A stretch of DNA of 64,000 nt from Euglena gracilis (lineage: Eukaryota; Euglenida; Euglenophyceae; Euglenales): assembly GCA_039621445.1 (NCBI GenBank), contig CP154956.1, forward strand, positions 29,828,667-29,892,666. The letters run 5' to 3'. The notes beneath the pieces were generated by a model. The model saw only the letters and a list, made by a program, of their open reading frames with translations. It did not search any database and was not told the DNA's origin. Shown one piece after another: positions 19,470 through 29,175 of the stretch. The translations under genes were made by a program, and so were the position numbers. Position 1 is the first letter of the stretch. Every line of letters begins with the position of its first letter.

Positions 19470-19625
19470 TAACACCTTGGCTCAGCGAGCAGGTTTCCAA
19501 GCAAAGAAGGAGCAACGTGCTGATGACAATTCCCGGCCCGGTGACGTTTTCATTCCACGGCTGGACAGTGATGGCCCGGTTTTGGGGGTGGAGGTCGTAC
19601 AGCGAACAAGTACCCAAAAAAGGTG
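19470..19625 (+). pseudogene. LINE-2 C-terminal domain fragment
   Basis: T-L-A-Q-R-A-G-F-Q-A-K-K-E-Q-R-A-D followed by R-P-G-D-V-F-I-P-R-L-D-S-D-G-P-V at about 19,485-19,585, the same segment as at 11.05 and 26.3 kb. The frame ends after G-V-E-V. Confidence 0.75.
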
Positions 19626-19889
19626 CGTTGGGCAGAACAAGAAGATAGTGATGAGTTGTAGAAATGCATTTTGAAAACAACCCTTTTTGGCAATTTTTTT
19701 TTTAAAAAAATAAGCACATTTTTGTTGCTTTTTTTAAAAAAAACAAATGTTTTTTAAAAAATGCCAGCATGGTGCCCATAATGGTGTTCATCGATTTCAA
19801 AGCTGTGCAAAGAAAAGTTAGGTGAATTGGGGCGTTCTCATTGGTCGCATTATTTTGCATATGCACACCAGCTTGTTTACTGTCATTTT

Positions 19890-20115
19890 TTCGTTGAAGT
19901 GCAGTTTTTTGCAGTTTTTTTTGCAGTTTTTTGCAGTTTTTTGCAGTTTTTTGCAGTGCAGTTTTTGACCGCCCCGTGTGCAGTTTCTCCACCCCCCTGG
20001 GGGGGGTTACTCAATTACCCCACGTTTCCATGGGTCCGTCGGTGACCCCCCCCCCTAATTGTCGCCCCTCCAAGGGGGGGGGCGACTATTAGGGGGGGGG
20101 TGACAAATAGGGGGG
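19890..20115. repeat. GCAGTTTTTT array, right arm, and poly-C/G end
   Basis: Six or so GCAGTTTTTT units, TGCAGTGCAG, TGTGCAGTTTCTCCACCCCC, then C-run/G-run hairpin DNA (TAATTGTCGCC / GGCGACTATTA). Non-coding. Confidence 0.65.
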
Positions 20116-20299
20116 GGTCACGTTAAGCCCCCCCCCCTGAGAAAAACTTTTGTCCAAATAAACCTAAAACCAGTCAAAACCCACCCAAATGGCTCCAGAA
20201 CCCCGAATCTGCAAAAAACTGGGGGCAAAATGTCCATTTTGGGCCACTTTTGGTAAAAGAACACTTCTCCTCCTTGGATTTTCAATAGTCAAAATTGGC

Positions 20300-20610
20300 A
20301 CAAAAAGGACTTAGCCCTCCAAGTATATTGCCAACACAGAAGGGATTTTGTTATTTGAGGGGGGGGGTGCGGGGGGGGGGGGGCGGAGCCCCCACCCGCC
20401 TATGCCAAAGTGAGCCCCAAAAACGACTTAGCCCCCGAGTATGTTGCCCACATAGGAGGGATTTTGTTTTTTGAGGGGGGGGTGCGGGGGGGGGGGCGGA
20501 GCCCCCCCCGCCTATGCCAAAGTGAGCCACAAAAACGACTTAGCCCCCGAGTATGATGCCAACATAGAAGGGATTTTGTTATCTGGGCTCGGGTGGGGGT
20601 GGAGGGGGGA
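20300..20610. repeat. Tandem repeat, about 115 bp, three units
   Basis: Each unit carries GACTTAGCCC(C/T)C.AGTAT, GCCAACA(C/T)AGAAGGGATTTTGTT and a G-run / GGCGGAGCCCCC / CCGCCTATGCCAAAGTGAG segment. Runs of 7-13 G differ between units. Confidence 0.72.
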
Positions 20611-21056
20611 GTTTTCAGCCTGTCCTGATGCAGAATGCTTGCATTTCTAAAGGATTTTCATGTAATCCCTGTTTCATCATTGGTTTTTTACCCCTGCGGA
20701 CCCCATCAAGGGCCCACCGACCCCCCACCGACCAAAGATTTCCATCTGAGGGTGTTCCTGTTGGTGTAAGGCACTTATTTGGACCCATCCGGACCATGTC
20801 CGGGTGGTCACCATTTTTATGACCACCGACTAGCCACCGACTAGTTTGCATACAATTTTCTTCATAAAAGGTCGGCGAGACTGGCCCGTAACTACATTAG
20901 AGTGGGTGGTCGGCCGACTAGTCCGCCGACCACCCAGGACCCCCCCCCCCCTGTCTACCGCCTAGGACCGGGGGCAATTTGGGGGGTTACCCCTATCCCC
21001 CCCAATTGGCCACCTGGGCTCTGGCTAATTAGGGGGGGGGACAAATAGGGGGGGGT
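20611..21056. other. Spacer with second copy of the GTCGGCGAGACTGG repeat
   Basis: Contains the 20,868-20,950 copy of the 19.13-kb palindromic repeat, then poly-C/G hairpin DNA. No gene seen. Confidence 0.4.
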
Positions 21057-23510
21057 CGCTGAGCTCTTATCCCTTTATGGGTAAGAGCGAAGCTTACCAC
21101 CGTCGAAATCCCCCCCCTCGACCCCCCCCTCCCCCCCCCCCCGGGTCGGGGCCACCAGGAGAACCGACGGATTATCACCATGATCCCGGCCCGGTTCCCG
21201 GAATTTTTTTTTCAGTTGCGAGCGACTGGATTCCTAGTTTCCGAATCACCTGGGTTTGACCCCCAACTCCCCGCCAGGCCCGAGTTATTCACGCGCGAAG
21301 GGGTCCAAACTCGGTAGGATTTACCCGCCCCCCTGGATGAGCCCCCCCCCTTGGAGGGCCAAAAAATGTCAATTTTCAAAATATCTCCAAAATGAAGCCA
21401 AATCAAAGGAAATGTCCGGAGACCTAATTTGAAGCCCTTGGAACGCCCCATCTACTGGTATTTTGATTTCCCCCCAACTCCTCGCCTAGCCCGAGATACG
21501 GCCGTTTTCGGCGCAGCTGGCCGTTTTGTACACTTTTCCCTCTGTTCGACTTCGCCGTTTTCGGGGGCTGGGGGGTCAAAAAATCGATGTTTTCAAAATT
21601 TCTCGAAAATGATGCAAAATCAAAGGAAATGTCCAGAGACCTAAATTGAAGGCCTTGGAACGCTCTATCTACTGGGATTTTGGTTTCCCCGCAACTCCCC
21701 GCCCAGCCCGAGATACGGGCGTTTTTTTGGCCAATTTGGCCATTTCAGGCCATTTTGTACACTTTTCCCTCTGTTCGACTTAGCCGTTTTCGGCCAAAAA
21801 AGTCGAAAAAAATCGAAAATTTTTTTTTTGCCCGAAACGATGTTTTTTGGCCTCCCGGACCCAGAAAAACTGTTTTTGAGCCGAAAACGAGCGTTTTTCG
21901 ACCCGCCAGCGCCCCGTTTTGGGCCGCCGACCCATTGACTTTGGGTCAAAACCGGGTCGAAAAAGTCGAAAAAAATCGAAAAAATTTTTTTTGCCCGAAA
22001 CGATGCTTTTTTGGCCTCCCGGACCCAGAAAAACTGTTTTTTGAACCGAAAACGAGCGTTTTTCGACCCGCCAGCGCCCCGTTTTGGGCCGCCGACCCAT
22101 TGATTTTGGGTCAAAACCGGGTCGAAAAAGTCGAAAAAAATCGAAAAATTTTTTTTTGCCCGAAACGAGGTTTTTTGGCCTCCCGGACACAGAAAAACTG
22201 TTTTTGAGCCGAAAACGAGCGTTTTTCGACCCGCCAGCGCCCCGTTTTGGGCCGCCGACCCATTGACTTTGGGTCAAAACCGGGTCGAAAAAGTCGAAAA
22301 AAATCGAAAAATTTTTTTTTGCCCGAAACGATGTTTTTTGGCCTCCCGGACCCAGAAAAACTGTTTTTGAGCCGAAAACGAGCGTTTTTCGACCCGCCAG
22401 CGCCGCGTTTTGGGCCGCCGACCCATTGACTTTGGGTCGAAACCGGGTCGAAAAAGTCGAAAAAAATCGAAAAAATTTTTTTTGCCCGAAACGATGTTTT
22501 TTGGCCTCCCGGACCCAGAAAAACTGTTTTTGAGCCGAAAAACGAGTGTTTTTCGACCCGCCAGCGCCGCGTTTTGGGCCGCCGACCCATTGACTCTGGG
22601 TCAAAACCGGGTCGAAAAAGTCGAAAAAAATCGAAAAAATTTTTTTTGCCCGAAACGATGTTTTTTGGCCTCCCGGACCCAGAAAAACTTTTTTTGAGCC
22701 GAAAAACGAGCGTTTTTCGACCCGCCAGCGCCCCGTTTAAGTCGAAAAAAATCGAAAAATTTTTTTTTGCCCGAAACGATGTTTTTTGGCCTCCCGGACC
22801 CAGAAAAACTGTTTTTGAGCCGAAAACGAGCGTTTTTCGACCCGCCAGCGCCGCGTTTTGGGCCGCCGACCCATTGACTTTGGGTCAAAACCAAGTCGAA
22901 AAAGTCGAAAAAAAGCGAAAATTTTTTTTTGCCCGAAACGTTTTGGGCCGCCGACCCATTGACTTTCGGTCAAAACCAGGTCGAAAAAGTCGAAAAAAAT
23001 CGAAAAATTTTTTTTTGCCCGAAACGATGTTTTTTGGCCTCCCGGACCCGGAAAAACTGTTTTTGAGCCGAAAACGAGCGTTTTTCGACCCGCCAGCGCC
23101 CCGTTTTGGGCCGCCGACCCATTGACTTTGGGTCAAAACCGGGTCGAAAAAGTCGAAAAAAATCGAAAAAATTTTTTTTGCCCGAAACGATGTTTTTTGG
23201 CCTCCCGGACCCAGAAAAACTGTTTTTGAGCCGAAAACGAGCGTTTTTCGACCCGCCAGCGCCCCGTTTTGGGCCGCCGACCCATTGACTTTGGGTCAAA
23301 ACCGGGTCGAAAAAGTCGAAAAAATTCGAAAAATTTTATTTTGCCCGAAACAATGTTTTTTGGCCTCCCGGACCCGGAAAAACTGTTTTTGAGCCGAAAA
23401 CGAGTGTTTTTCGACCCGCCAGCGCCCTGTTTCTGGCACAAACACATGAATTTCAGTCAAAAGAGCTCCATGGCGTGTGCCGGTATGTATGGAGGGGTCA
23501 ATGAAGGGGT
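21057..23510 (+). repeat. Composite satellite unit, copy 1
   Basis: Starts with a hairpin containing GCTCTTATCCCTTTATGGG. The leader has GAACCGACGGATTATCACC and two 200-bp direct repeats (about 21,365 and 21,575) with AATCAAAGGAAATGTCCGGA. Then come about ten satellite monomers of about 163 bp (21,780-23,430). It ends with CAGTCAAAAGAGCTCCATGG. Other copies lie at 42.9-43.6 (minus), 58.77-59.66 and 59.66-61.76 kb. Repeated open frames across the satellite on both strands are not genes. Confidence 0.85.
21780..23430. repeat. 163-bp satellite array
   Basis: Monomer words: CCGACCCATTGACTTTGGGT, AAAACCGGGTCGAAAAAGTC, GCCCGAAACGATGTTTTTTG, CCCGGACCCAGAAAAACTG, CGTTTTTCGACCCGCCAGCG. Most monomers are over 95% alike by eye. 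Two are internally truncated (near 22,735 and 22,940). Confidence 0.9.
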
Positions 23511-23701
23511 GGGTGCGCGCTTATCAAGAGCTCAGCACTATTCAAAACCTGGTCACGTTATCCTGGTACCCCACTTTGGACACTTTGGGGGGATCAAACT
23601 GCTTTACAACGCTCAATAATCGTGGCCTTGACCACTCGGACCGTAACCACCATCACCCTCCCCTATTGTTGTTCTTCTGTTGTTAAATTACATTGTTAGA
23701 A

Positions 23702-25010
23702 CAATTTGTGGAAACCATTGTCTGCCTTCCCAGAGGGGACCTCAACAAGGCGACCCATGCGGACCTGCTGCTTTCGCCTGGGGTGTGAAGACCTTTGTGA
23801 GGGCCTCTCACCTTTGGTTGAATGGCAGGGGTGGTACTTGGATGATGCCCATTTGCTGGGATCGCAGCACAATTGCACAATGCCCTTGCCTTTCTAATTC
23901 GCGAGGCAGCCACGCTTGGGTTGGCCGTGAACCCTACAAAATGTCGATTGTGGGGACCAGCGTTCACATCAACAGAAGGTGTCCCTTGCATTCCCCCTGG
24001 CACGCCACAGGATAGCCCCTTACATCAAATACCACTGACCGCTTTTGTTGCTGGTTCTGGTCTGAAAGTTTTTGGGGTCCCTGTCCACCACCCCCAAGAT
24101 GACCGCTTCTGTGAAGAAGTTTGGAATAAGCGCATTGAAGACATCCGACGTCCTTGCACAGTACTTCAGCACCTACCTCAATCGCATGTGCAATTCACCT
24201 TGCTTCGGTTTTGCTTATCCGCTTGCAAAGTGAATGACCCCTTGCGCGCCTGCAAAATCTCCTCTGCAACAGCGGCATGCAAGACATTGTCGGGAATTAT
24301 TCGGGAAACATTCAGTGGCATGGTCGGCTCCCCTTGCACCCCAGAAGAATGGTTGCAAGTTTCCCTGGCATTCAGATGCGGTGGACTGGGGATCTCGGAT
24401 CCACTATTTCAACGTGTGCCTGCCAGATTGTCTCAAGTGGTGGACTTTTGTCGAAGAGCTCCCTCTGTCTTGGGACTGCCTGCTGCCATGGACATCCTTC
24501 CCAAGGACGCCGACGATTGTTTACGGACAGCCCTCAATGAACTTGGTCAAATGGCTCCACTGCCACAATGGGCCAGTGACAAAAACCTGATCCCTCAGGC
24601 ACAGTCTCCACACAATTCACAACGTTGGTGGAACCAGCAGAGCATGCTTGCCCACCAGAAAACACTTCGGGACACATTGAATGGACCTGCTGCTGTATGT
24701 TTGCAAGCCAATGCCAACCGCATGCTATGGCGTGGGCCGCTTTGACACCATTTCAAGGACTCCGCACCCTGTTGCCCACGGCTGAATTCCGCTGCACACT
24801 TCGTTGGTCCCTCGGAATGACTCTCACACCAATGGAATCCGATCCCAACCTCTGTCCCAAATGCTTTGGACCGTCAGACTTTCTCGGACACCACCTCGTT
24901 TGCTGCAAATCAAACTTCATCACCCGGCGGCACGGGGCTGTCCAAGATTTTCTGACAACCACAACACAGAAGGCAGGATTCACAGCCCGTAAAGAACATC
25001 GGCTGTAACT
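23702..25010 (+). pseudogene. LINE-2 reverse transcriptase C-terminal half and zinc knuckle
   Basis: Begins I-C-G-N-H-C-L-P-S-Q-R-G-P-Q-Q-G-D-P-C-G-P (motif B). W-Y-L-D-D (23,832-23,846) gives the catalytic Asp pair, in another frame. L-A-V-N-P-T-K-C follows in a third frame, and R-C-T-L-R-W-S-L-G-M-T with C-P-K-C ... H-H-L-V-C-C ... R-R-H (about 24,790-24,945) after one more shift near 24,740. At least three frameshifts therefore kill it. It ends in A-G-F-T-A-R-K-E at about 25,000, before the R-P-G-D domain. Together with 15.86-16.54 kb it gives nearly the whole polymerase. Confidence 0.85.
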
Positions 25011-25128
25011 TGTGTTGTACACAGATTGTGTAACACTACAATTGTATACATGTATACATGTATACATGTATACACTACAATTGTAGTTGTATACATGTTG
25101 TGTTGTACCTTGCTATTGTTGTTATTAC
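25011..25128. repeat. TGTATACA palindromic microsatellite
   Basis: TACATGTATACATGTATACA repeated units at about 25,045-25,075, with GTTGTA words around it. It sits between two LINE-2 pieces in opposite orientation. Confidence 0.75.
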
Positions 25129-25405
25129 AAGGAAGTATTTGATGTCAAATAGTCCTGAATTGCTGTATGCCGCCGGGTAAGATTGTTGTATTTGCAGCAC
25201 AGCCAGTGGTGACCAGAGACATCAAGTTGACCATGGCATTTTGGGCAAAGCAAGGTGGTGTTGTTTGCAGGTTCGGTGAGAGCCATTCCAACATTCCACC
25301 CCAAGAGGCACCGAAATTCAGCAGATGGCAAGAGAGTCCGTTTTGCAGTGCTGGGTACTGCCGCTGCCCAGGCCATTGCATTTTACATCTCAAAATTTTA
25401 CACCG
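25129..25405 (-). pseudogene. Diverged LINE-2 fragment (zinc-knuckle region)
   Basis: Minus strand: R-T-L-L-P-S-A-E-F-R-C-L-L-G-W-N-V-G-M, L-L-C-P-K-C-H-G ... H-H-W-L-C-C ... L-T-R-R-H-T-A-I-Q-D-Y-L. About half of the residues match the 24.8-kb copy, so this represents an older or different subfamily. The Cys/His pattern is preserved. Confidence 0.75.
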
Positions 25406-25424
25406 CAAATTTTAACACAAATTG

Positions 25425-25920
25425 ATTCACGGTGGGTAGGACAGCTTCACCCAAACCGTGCCCCAGGCCCAGGGAAATGTTTCTTTTGGCCCTCGCCACA
25501 AGAGGAACCCCCTTGTGACTGCCTGTGCCGCCACAGGTCGCGGGTAGCTTATACTGTGGGTGTAATGTACAAAAGATTGTTCTCAGGGTGCGGAGGTTGG
25601 TTAGCGGAAGATGAGCAAAGGTCACCTTCAATATATATATATATATATATTGGGCGGGGAGGGGGGCGTTTGTACCTCTTTTGCTACAGGATGGCGTGTT
25701 TGTGTCGGGGTTTTTGGCTTTTGTTGCGTTTTGCTTCTCTGCGTGTCTATGTGCCCCATTGATTTGTCTTTGGCTCGGCGTGTGGCTCTGCTCAAGGGGT
25801 TACTAGGGGTTACTGAGTTGTGTCTTCTTTGCTCATTTTGTAATCTGACCTTGGGGTGCAAACATAGCAGGTGAGAGTTCAAGGTTGTTTATTTGGTTGA
25901 GAGTTTGTGCTCAAAGGCCT
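25425..25920 (-). repeat. LINE-2 3' untranslated region
   Basis: Shares CGGTGGGTAG.ACAGCTTCAC, GTCGCGGGTAGCTTATACTG, TGTACAAAAG, GGTCACCTTCAATATATAT and GGCTCGGCGTGTGGCTCTGC with 10.77-10.97, 16.55-16.65 and 26.83-27.20 kb. An (AT) run is expanded at 25,631-25,650. It lies downstream of the LINE-2 C-terminal domain at 25.92-26.37 kb. Confidence 0.72.
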
Positions 25921-26370
25921 TCAGACAGAATATGGTGAGTGGGCGGAAGACAGGGTGATCTCATCTTTGGAAGAATACAAGCTCCAAACGAGCTGTCTAC
26001 TGATTTCTCTGATAAGTGTGAAGGACAGGCCTTGCCAAATGTCTGCTTCTGCGGCCCGCCATTGCCACCCTTCCCACTGCCCCAGAAGGGCCTTGAGGAG
26101 GGTGGCCATCAAGGAGCGCGCTTCTTGTCCCATGCCCCCGTAGCAATCCATGACGAATGGCATCAACCGCCAGCCCAGTCGTTGGCATGTTGCATCATAT
26201 TTGGTATGCTTTTCAGCCTCCTGACGTGTTTGCCATTGTGAAAGGCTCTCTGCACTTCGGAGCAGATGACTTTGCACAAGGGTGTGGCGGATTGTCACAT
26301 CCACTGCAACGGGTCCATCACTGTCCAAGCGAGGAATGAAGATGTCCCCAGGCCGGGAACGGTCATCAGC
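25921..26370 (-). pseudogene. LINE-2 C-terminal R-P-G-D...D-V-T domain
   Basis: The minus strand from about 26,370 encodes A-D-D-R-S-R-P-G-D-I-F-I-P-R-L-D-S-D-G-P, then V-A-V-D-V-T-I-R-H-T, T-K-Y-D-A-T-C-Q-R-L-G-W-R-L-M-P-F-V-M-D-C-Y-G-G-M-G-Q-E-A and I-W-Q-G-L-S-F-T-L. It is the most complete copy of this domain in the window. The acidic/basic pattern R-P-G-D ... D-V-T is compatible with a PD-(D/E)xK-type nuclease fold, which is an inference. Confidence 0.78.
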
Positions 26371-26519
26371 TCAAAACAAGTTGACTTGGGTCATAATTTT
26401 TGCCAACATCGTTTTGCCAAGTTGACTTGGGTCGAAGTACACTTGAAAATAACCCCATTTCTGTTTTCTCATGGCTTTCACATCACTGAAACACAACGAG
26501 TTTTGGCCCACGAGAATTT

Positions 26520-26618
26520 TCTTAGACATAGAGGGATAGATAGACATAGAGGAAGAGGTGACCTCTACCTCTACCTCTACCTCTATCTCTACCTCTATAC
26601 CTCTACCTCTATCCAGCC
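26520..26618. repeat. Inverted ATAGAGG/CCTCTAT microsatellite
   Basis: ACATAGAGGGATAGATAGAC and GAGGAAGAGGTGACCTCTAC, then four CCTCTA units and variants. Third member of the foldback microsatellite set. Confidence 0.72.
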
Positions 26619-26699
26619 CTGATAGCACACAGCCGCCGCCCTTCCCTTCGTTGTGCATGTACACACCCTTTCCATTGGGTTTCCCCCTCTGTACACTAG

Positions 26700-27230
26700 C
26701 CTTCCCCCCAGAACACTTCAAATCCAGTAGGCTGCGCCACTGTTCGGTGGATTCGGTTCGCCCACCACCGTCTTCCTTCAAGGTTGGACATTTTAGTTTC
26801 GGAAATCTTTTTCTGATGACAATTCACGGTGGGTAGCACAGCTTCACCCAAACCGTGCCCCGGGGAAACGTCTCTTTTGGCCCTCGCCACAAGAGGAACC
26901 CCCTTGTGACTCCCTGTGCCGCCACAGGTCGCGGGTTGCTTATACTCTGGGTGTGATGTACAAATGAGTGCTGAGTGATACTTGTTCAGGGTGCGGAGGT
27001 TAGTGGTTAGAGGAAGATGAGCAAAGGTCACCTTCAATATATATTGGGCGGGGTGGGGGGCGTTTGTACCTCTTTTGCCACAGGATGGCGTGTTTGTGTC
27101 GGGTTTTTTGGCTTTTGTGTGTTTTGCTTCTCTCCGCGTCTTTGTGAACCGTTGATATGTCTTTGGCTCGGCGTGTGGCTCTGCTCAAGGGGTTACCAGG
27201 GTTTACTGAGTTGTGCCTTCTTCTTAGTTT
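26700..27230 (-). repeat. LINE-2 3' end, second copy
   Basis: 26,705-26,765 (AATCCAGTAGGCTGCGCCAC) is homologous to 31,095-31,155 in complement. 26,825-27,200 repeats the 3' untranslated region described at 25.43 kb. No intact frame. Confidence 0.65.
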
Positions 27231-27465
27231 TAACGTGACCCCCCCCCTATTTGCCCCCCCCCCCCTAATTGGCCAGAGCCCAGGTGGCCAATTAGGGGGG
27301 GGTTACTCATTTCAAGGGAAAATGCCTTTGTTCGGGTGTTTTTCGGGGCTTCGCGACTATGAAGGATGGGGCCCAGGTGGCCAATTAGGGGGGGGGGTTA
27401 GGGGTGACCCCCCCCCTAATTGTCCCCGGGACCCCGGACCCCCCTCCCCCCCTGGTTCTATAAGA
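27231..27465. other. Poly-C/poly-G hairpin DNA
   Basis: Alternating C7-10 and G7-10 runs with CCCAGGTGGCCAATTAGGGG words in both orientations. No gene. Confidence 0.5.
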
Positions 27466-27564
27466 TGTTTCGTGTTCTGATCCCGCTTTTTTACCAGGAA
27501 AACCGGGGGCGCCGAAGGCGCCCCCGGTTTTCCTGGTAAAAAAGCGGGATCAGAACACGAAACA
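27466..27564. repeat. Perfect hairpin, 48-bp arms, GAA loop, downstream of recombinase
   Basis: Arms 27,466-27,513 and 27,517-27,564 are exactly complementary with loop GAA (core GCCGAAGGC). The hairpin sits over the 3' end of the minus-strand recombinase frame, whose last residues are encoded by one arm. It may be the element's terminus. Confidence 0.88.
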
Positions 27565-28555
27565 ATGTTGAAATTGTGTTAAGAGTCCACGATGTACACC
27601 AGTAGTGAAAACCGTGTTTAAGTCCACGTGATTCGCGCAAAAAATGCCGATTATAGTAAACACGTGTACAAAAATGGGGTACCTTGGTAATTGCAATTGT
27701 ACCGTGGGATAAAACCTTTGATGCCTTGATGGCCACATCACGGGACGATCTATGGTAGACTGCCAATGTCTGGGGGGCAACGTGAAATATCCTGGCACAT
27801 TCGGCAATGGATAGTTCACCAGAGTTCAGCAGTTGAGACATCCCAGCTCGGCGTGCCAAGTCCTTGAAGGTCACCTTTCTGCCAATCACCTTCGTCACCC
27901 ACGCCGCAACGCCTCGGAAAAACTCGTCAGGAAGCGGGGATAACGAAGTGGATGGGTTTCGCACGGAGCGAAACAAGTAGGCAGGGGACCCTGAAGGCAC
28001 CGGGTGCGCCGATTGAGACAACAAGATCAACTGGGAGTCAATGGCTCGCACCGGACAAATTGCCGGATTGTCCCCAGTGATGACGAGATTGGCCAGGAGT
28101 TGCTTGTCTGTGGCTGAAAGTTTCGGTTGATGGTTCTTCATTGACCCGACGACAACCTCGTAGGCCTTACGTCCGTCAATGATGCGCGGTTCGAAACTTT
28201 CCACCATCAACCTTTTGAGCACCTCTGCCCTGTACGCAGTTGAAAAACCAAGGCACAAAACGTTCCGACGTTGGACTGCCAGCATGTGATTTTCCTCAAC
28301 CGTGGACACAACTGATATCAATTCCTCCTCAGTGAGAACGGTGCTGGATGGATCCCCTTGCCATCCCGCAGCCTTCTCGTCCATGGCTTTCGACACCATA
28401 AGGGTAAAGAAAGCAAGGAATTTGGGGAATTGAGAAGCAGAGGAGGCCACAATTGGAGGTCCGTCACGGTCTGACACTTTATACAAAAGAAACCGTGTTT
28501 GGGCCGATTTCGAGACTTTAAAAGTCTTAAATCTTCGCCCAAAACACGGTTTCAA
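27491..28555 (-). CDS. Tyrosine recombinase (Crypton/DIRS-like)
   Basis: An uninterrupted frame of 354 codons. F-S-T-A-Y-R-A-E-V-L-K-R-L (about 28,240) matches box I with the first catalytic Arg. D-L-A-R-R-A-G-M-S-Q-L-L-N-S-G (about 27,860-27,815) aligns with the HxxRHxxATxLLxxG box; the Arg is present but the first His appears replaced. I-A-E-C-A-R-I-F-H-V-A-P-Q-T-L-A-V-Y-H-R (about 27,808-27,750) has the GH-type His and the nucleophile Tyr. Such enzymes cut and rejoin DNA through a phosphotyrosine. The native start may be a later Met (for example at M-V-S-K-A-M-D, about 28,400), because the first 50 codons overlap an inverted repeat. The last 40 codons read through the hairpin. Crypton-like or DIRS-like origin is inferred. 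Confidence 0.68.
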   Translation of the reverse strand: MKPCFGRRFKTFKVSKSAQTRFLLYKVSDRDGPPIVASSASQFPKFLAFFTLMVSKAMDEKAAGWQGDPSSTVLTEEELISVVSTVEENHMLAVQRRNVLCLGFSTAYRAEVLKRLMVESFEPRIIDGRKAYEVVVGSMKNHQPKLSATDKQLLANLVITGDNPAICPVRAIDSQLILLSQSAHPVPSGSPAYLFRSVRNPSTSLSPLPDEFFRGVAAWVTKVIGRKVTFKDLARRAGMSQLLNSGELSIAECARIFHVAPQTLAVYHRSSRDVAIKASKVLSHGTIAITKVPHFCTRVYYNRHFLRESRGLKHGFHYWCTSWTLNTISTLFRVLIPLFYQENRGRLRRPRFSW

Positions 28556-28672
28556 ACAAGAACAGTGTTTTGGGCCAAGGTTTTAGGGGGGCCCAGGGGC
28601 GACCACGGCGCCTTCGGCGCCGCGGTCCCCGCCCCTGGGCTCCCCCTAACTCTTGGCCCAAACACAGTTCTT
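28487..28672. repeat. Two inverted repeats upstream of the recombinase
   Basis: GAAACCGTGTTTGGGC ... GCCCAAAACACGGTTTC (about 28,491-28,553), then a larger hairpin with arms of about 56 bp (28,557-28,612 and 28,616-28,672, roughly 85% complementary) around the core GCGCCTTCGGCGC. Together with the perfect hairpin at 27,466-27,564 they bracket the recombinase gene. Confidence 0.78.
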
Positions 28673-28842
28673 GACACAAAACAAGGGCATTGAGGTATGT
28701 ACGGAAGGTGTCAAACGACCAAAGCTGGAGATGGAACCCGATGGTGAGGCGGGGACAGTGCGTGGTGGGGAGGCCCCAGGCGCAGATTTTTTAATGTCCT
28801 CTCCGTTGCAAGCCAAGATGGAGGAGCCGCAAGTCAGGTGCC

Positions 28843-29151
28843 GTGACTTGCAACCTGCTTCTAAACTCAAAACTCTCCAAATATAGGAACAAGGGAAAAG
28901 AGCGTGCCCGCACACCTTCTCCACCGCCAATTTCTAATGACGTCATCGATGTGGACAATGACTGGATCGAGGACCTGATCCTGACCCAACCATCTGCCGC
29001 TGACTGGATGACGCCCGAGGAAAGGGCAGAAGCAGAGCGACAGGTTTTGGTTCGTAAGGCAGCCCCGAATATTCTATTTGGAGGCTTCGAACGAATGTCC
29101 AGAATATTCGGGGGGTCTTCGAACGAATATCGAATATTCGTTTTTCGCTAG
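28843..29151 (+). CDS. Short acidic frame of unknown function, divergent from the recombinase
   Basis: About 100 codons including S-N-D-V-I-D-V-D-N-D-W-I-E-D-L-I-L-T-Q-P and M-T-P-E-E-R-A-E-A-E-R-Q-V-L-V-R. It looks like a real acidic protein segment. There is no recognised domain and no convincing start, so it may be an exon. It runs into TTCGAA/GAATATTC palindromic DNA. It could be the second gene of the recombinase element, but this is a guess. Confidence 0.3.
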   Translation: MTCNLLLNSKLSKYRNKGKERARTPSPPPISNDVIDVDNDWIEDLILTQPSAADWMTPEERAEAERQVLVRKAAPNILFGGFERMSRIFGGSSNEYRIFVFR

Positions 29152-29175
29152 AATATCGAATATTCTAGCGGAAAA
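29065..29175. repeat. TTCGAA / GAATATTC palindrome cluster
   Basis: Repeated CGAATATTC, TTCGAACGAAT and TCTAGCG words in both orientations. A related cluster lies at 63,150-63,250. Confidence 0.65.

Larger units (their letters stand above)
16539..23701. mobile_element. 7.16-kb insertion splitting the LINE-2 polymerase
   Basis: CAATT occurs at 16,534-16,538 and again at 23,702-23,706. Removing everything between restores the reading K-L-Y-G-P-I-C-G-N-H-C-L-P-S-Q-R-G, which leads straight into the polymerase Q-Q-G-D-P motif. The insertion is composite: an antisense LINE-2 3' end (itself carrying a transposon), a hAT-like fragment, poly-C hairpins, short tandem repeats and a satellite composite unit. 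It may have built up in several steps. Confidence 0.55.

Noticed and set aside
21780-23430. Overlapping 60-270-codon frames on both strands
   Set aside because: Produced by the 163-bp satellite; the peptide repeats with every monomer and has no domain.
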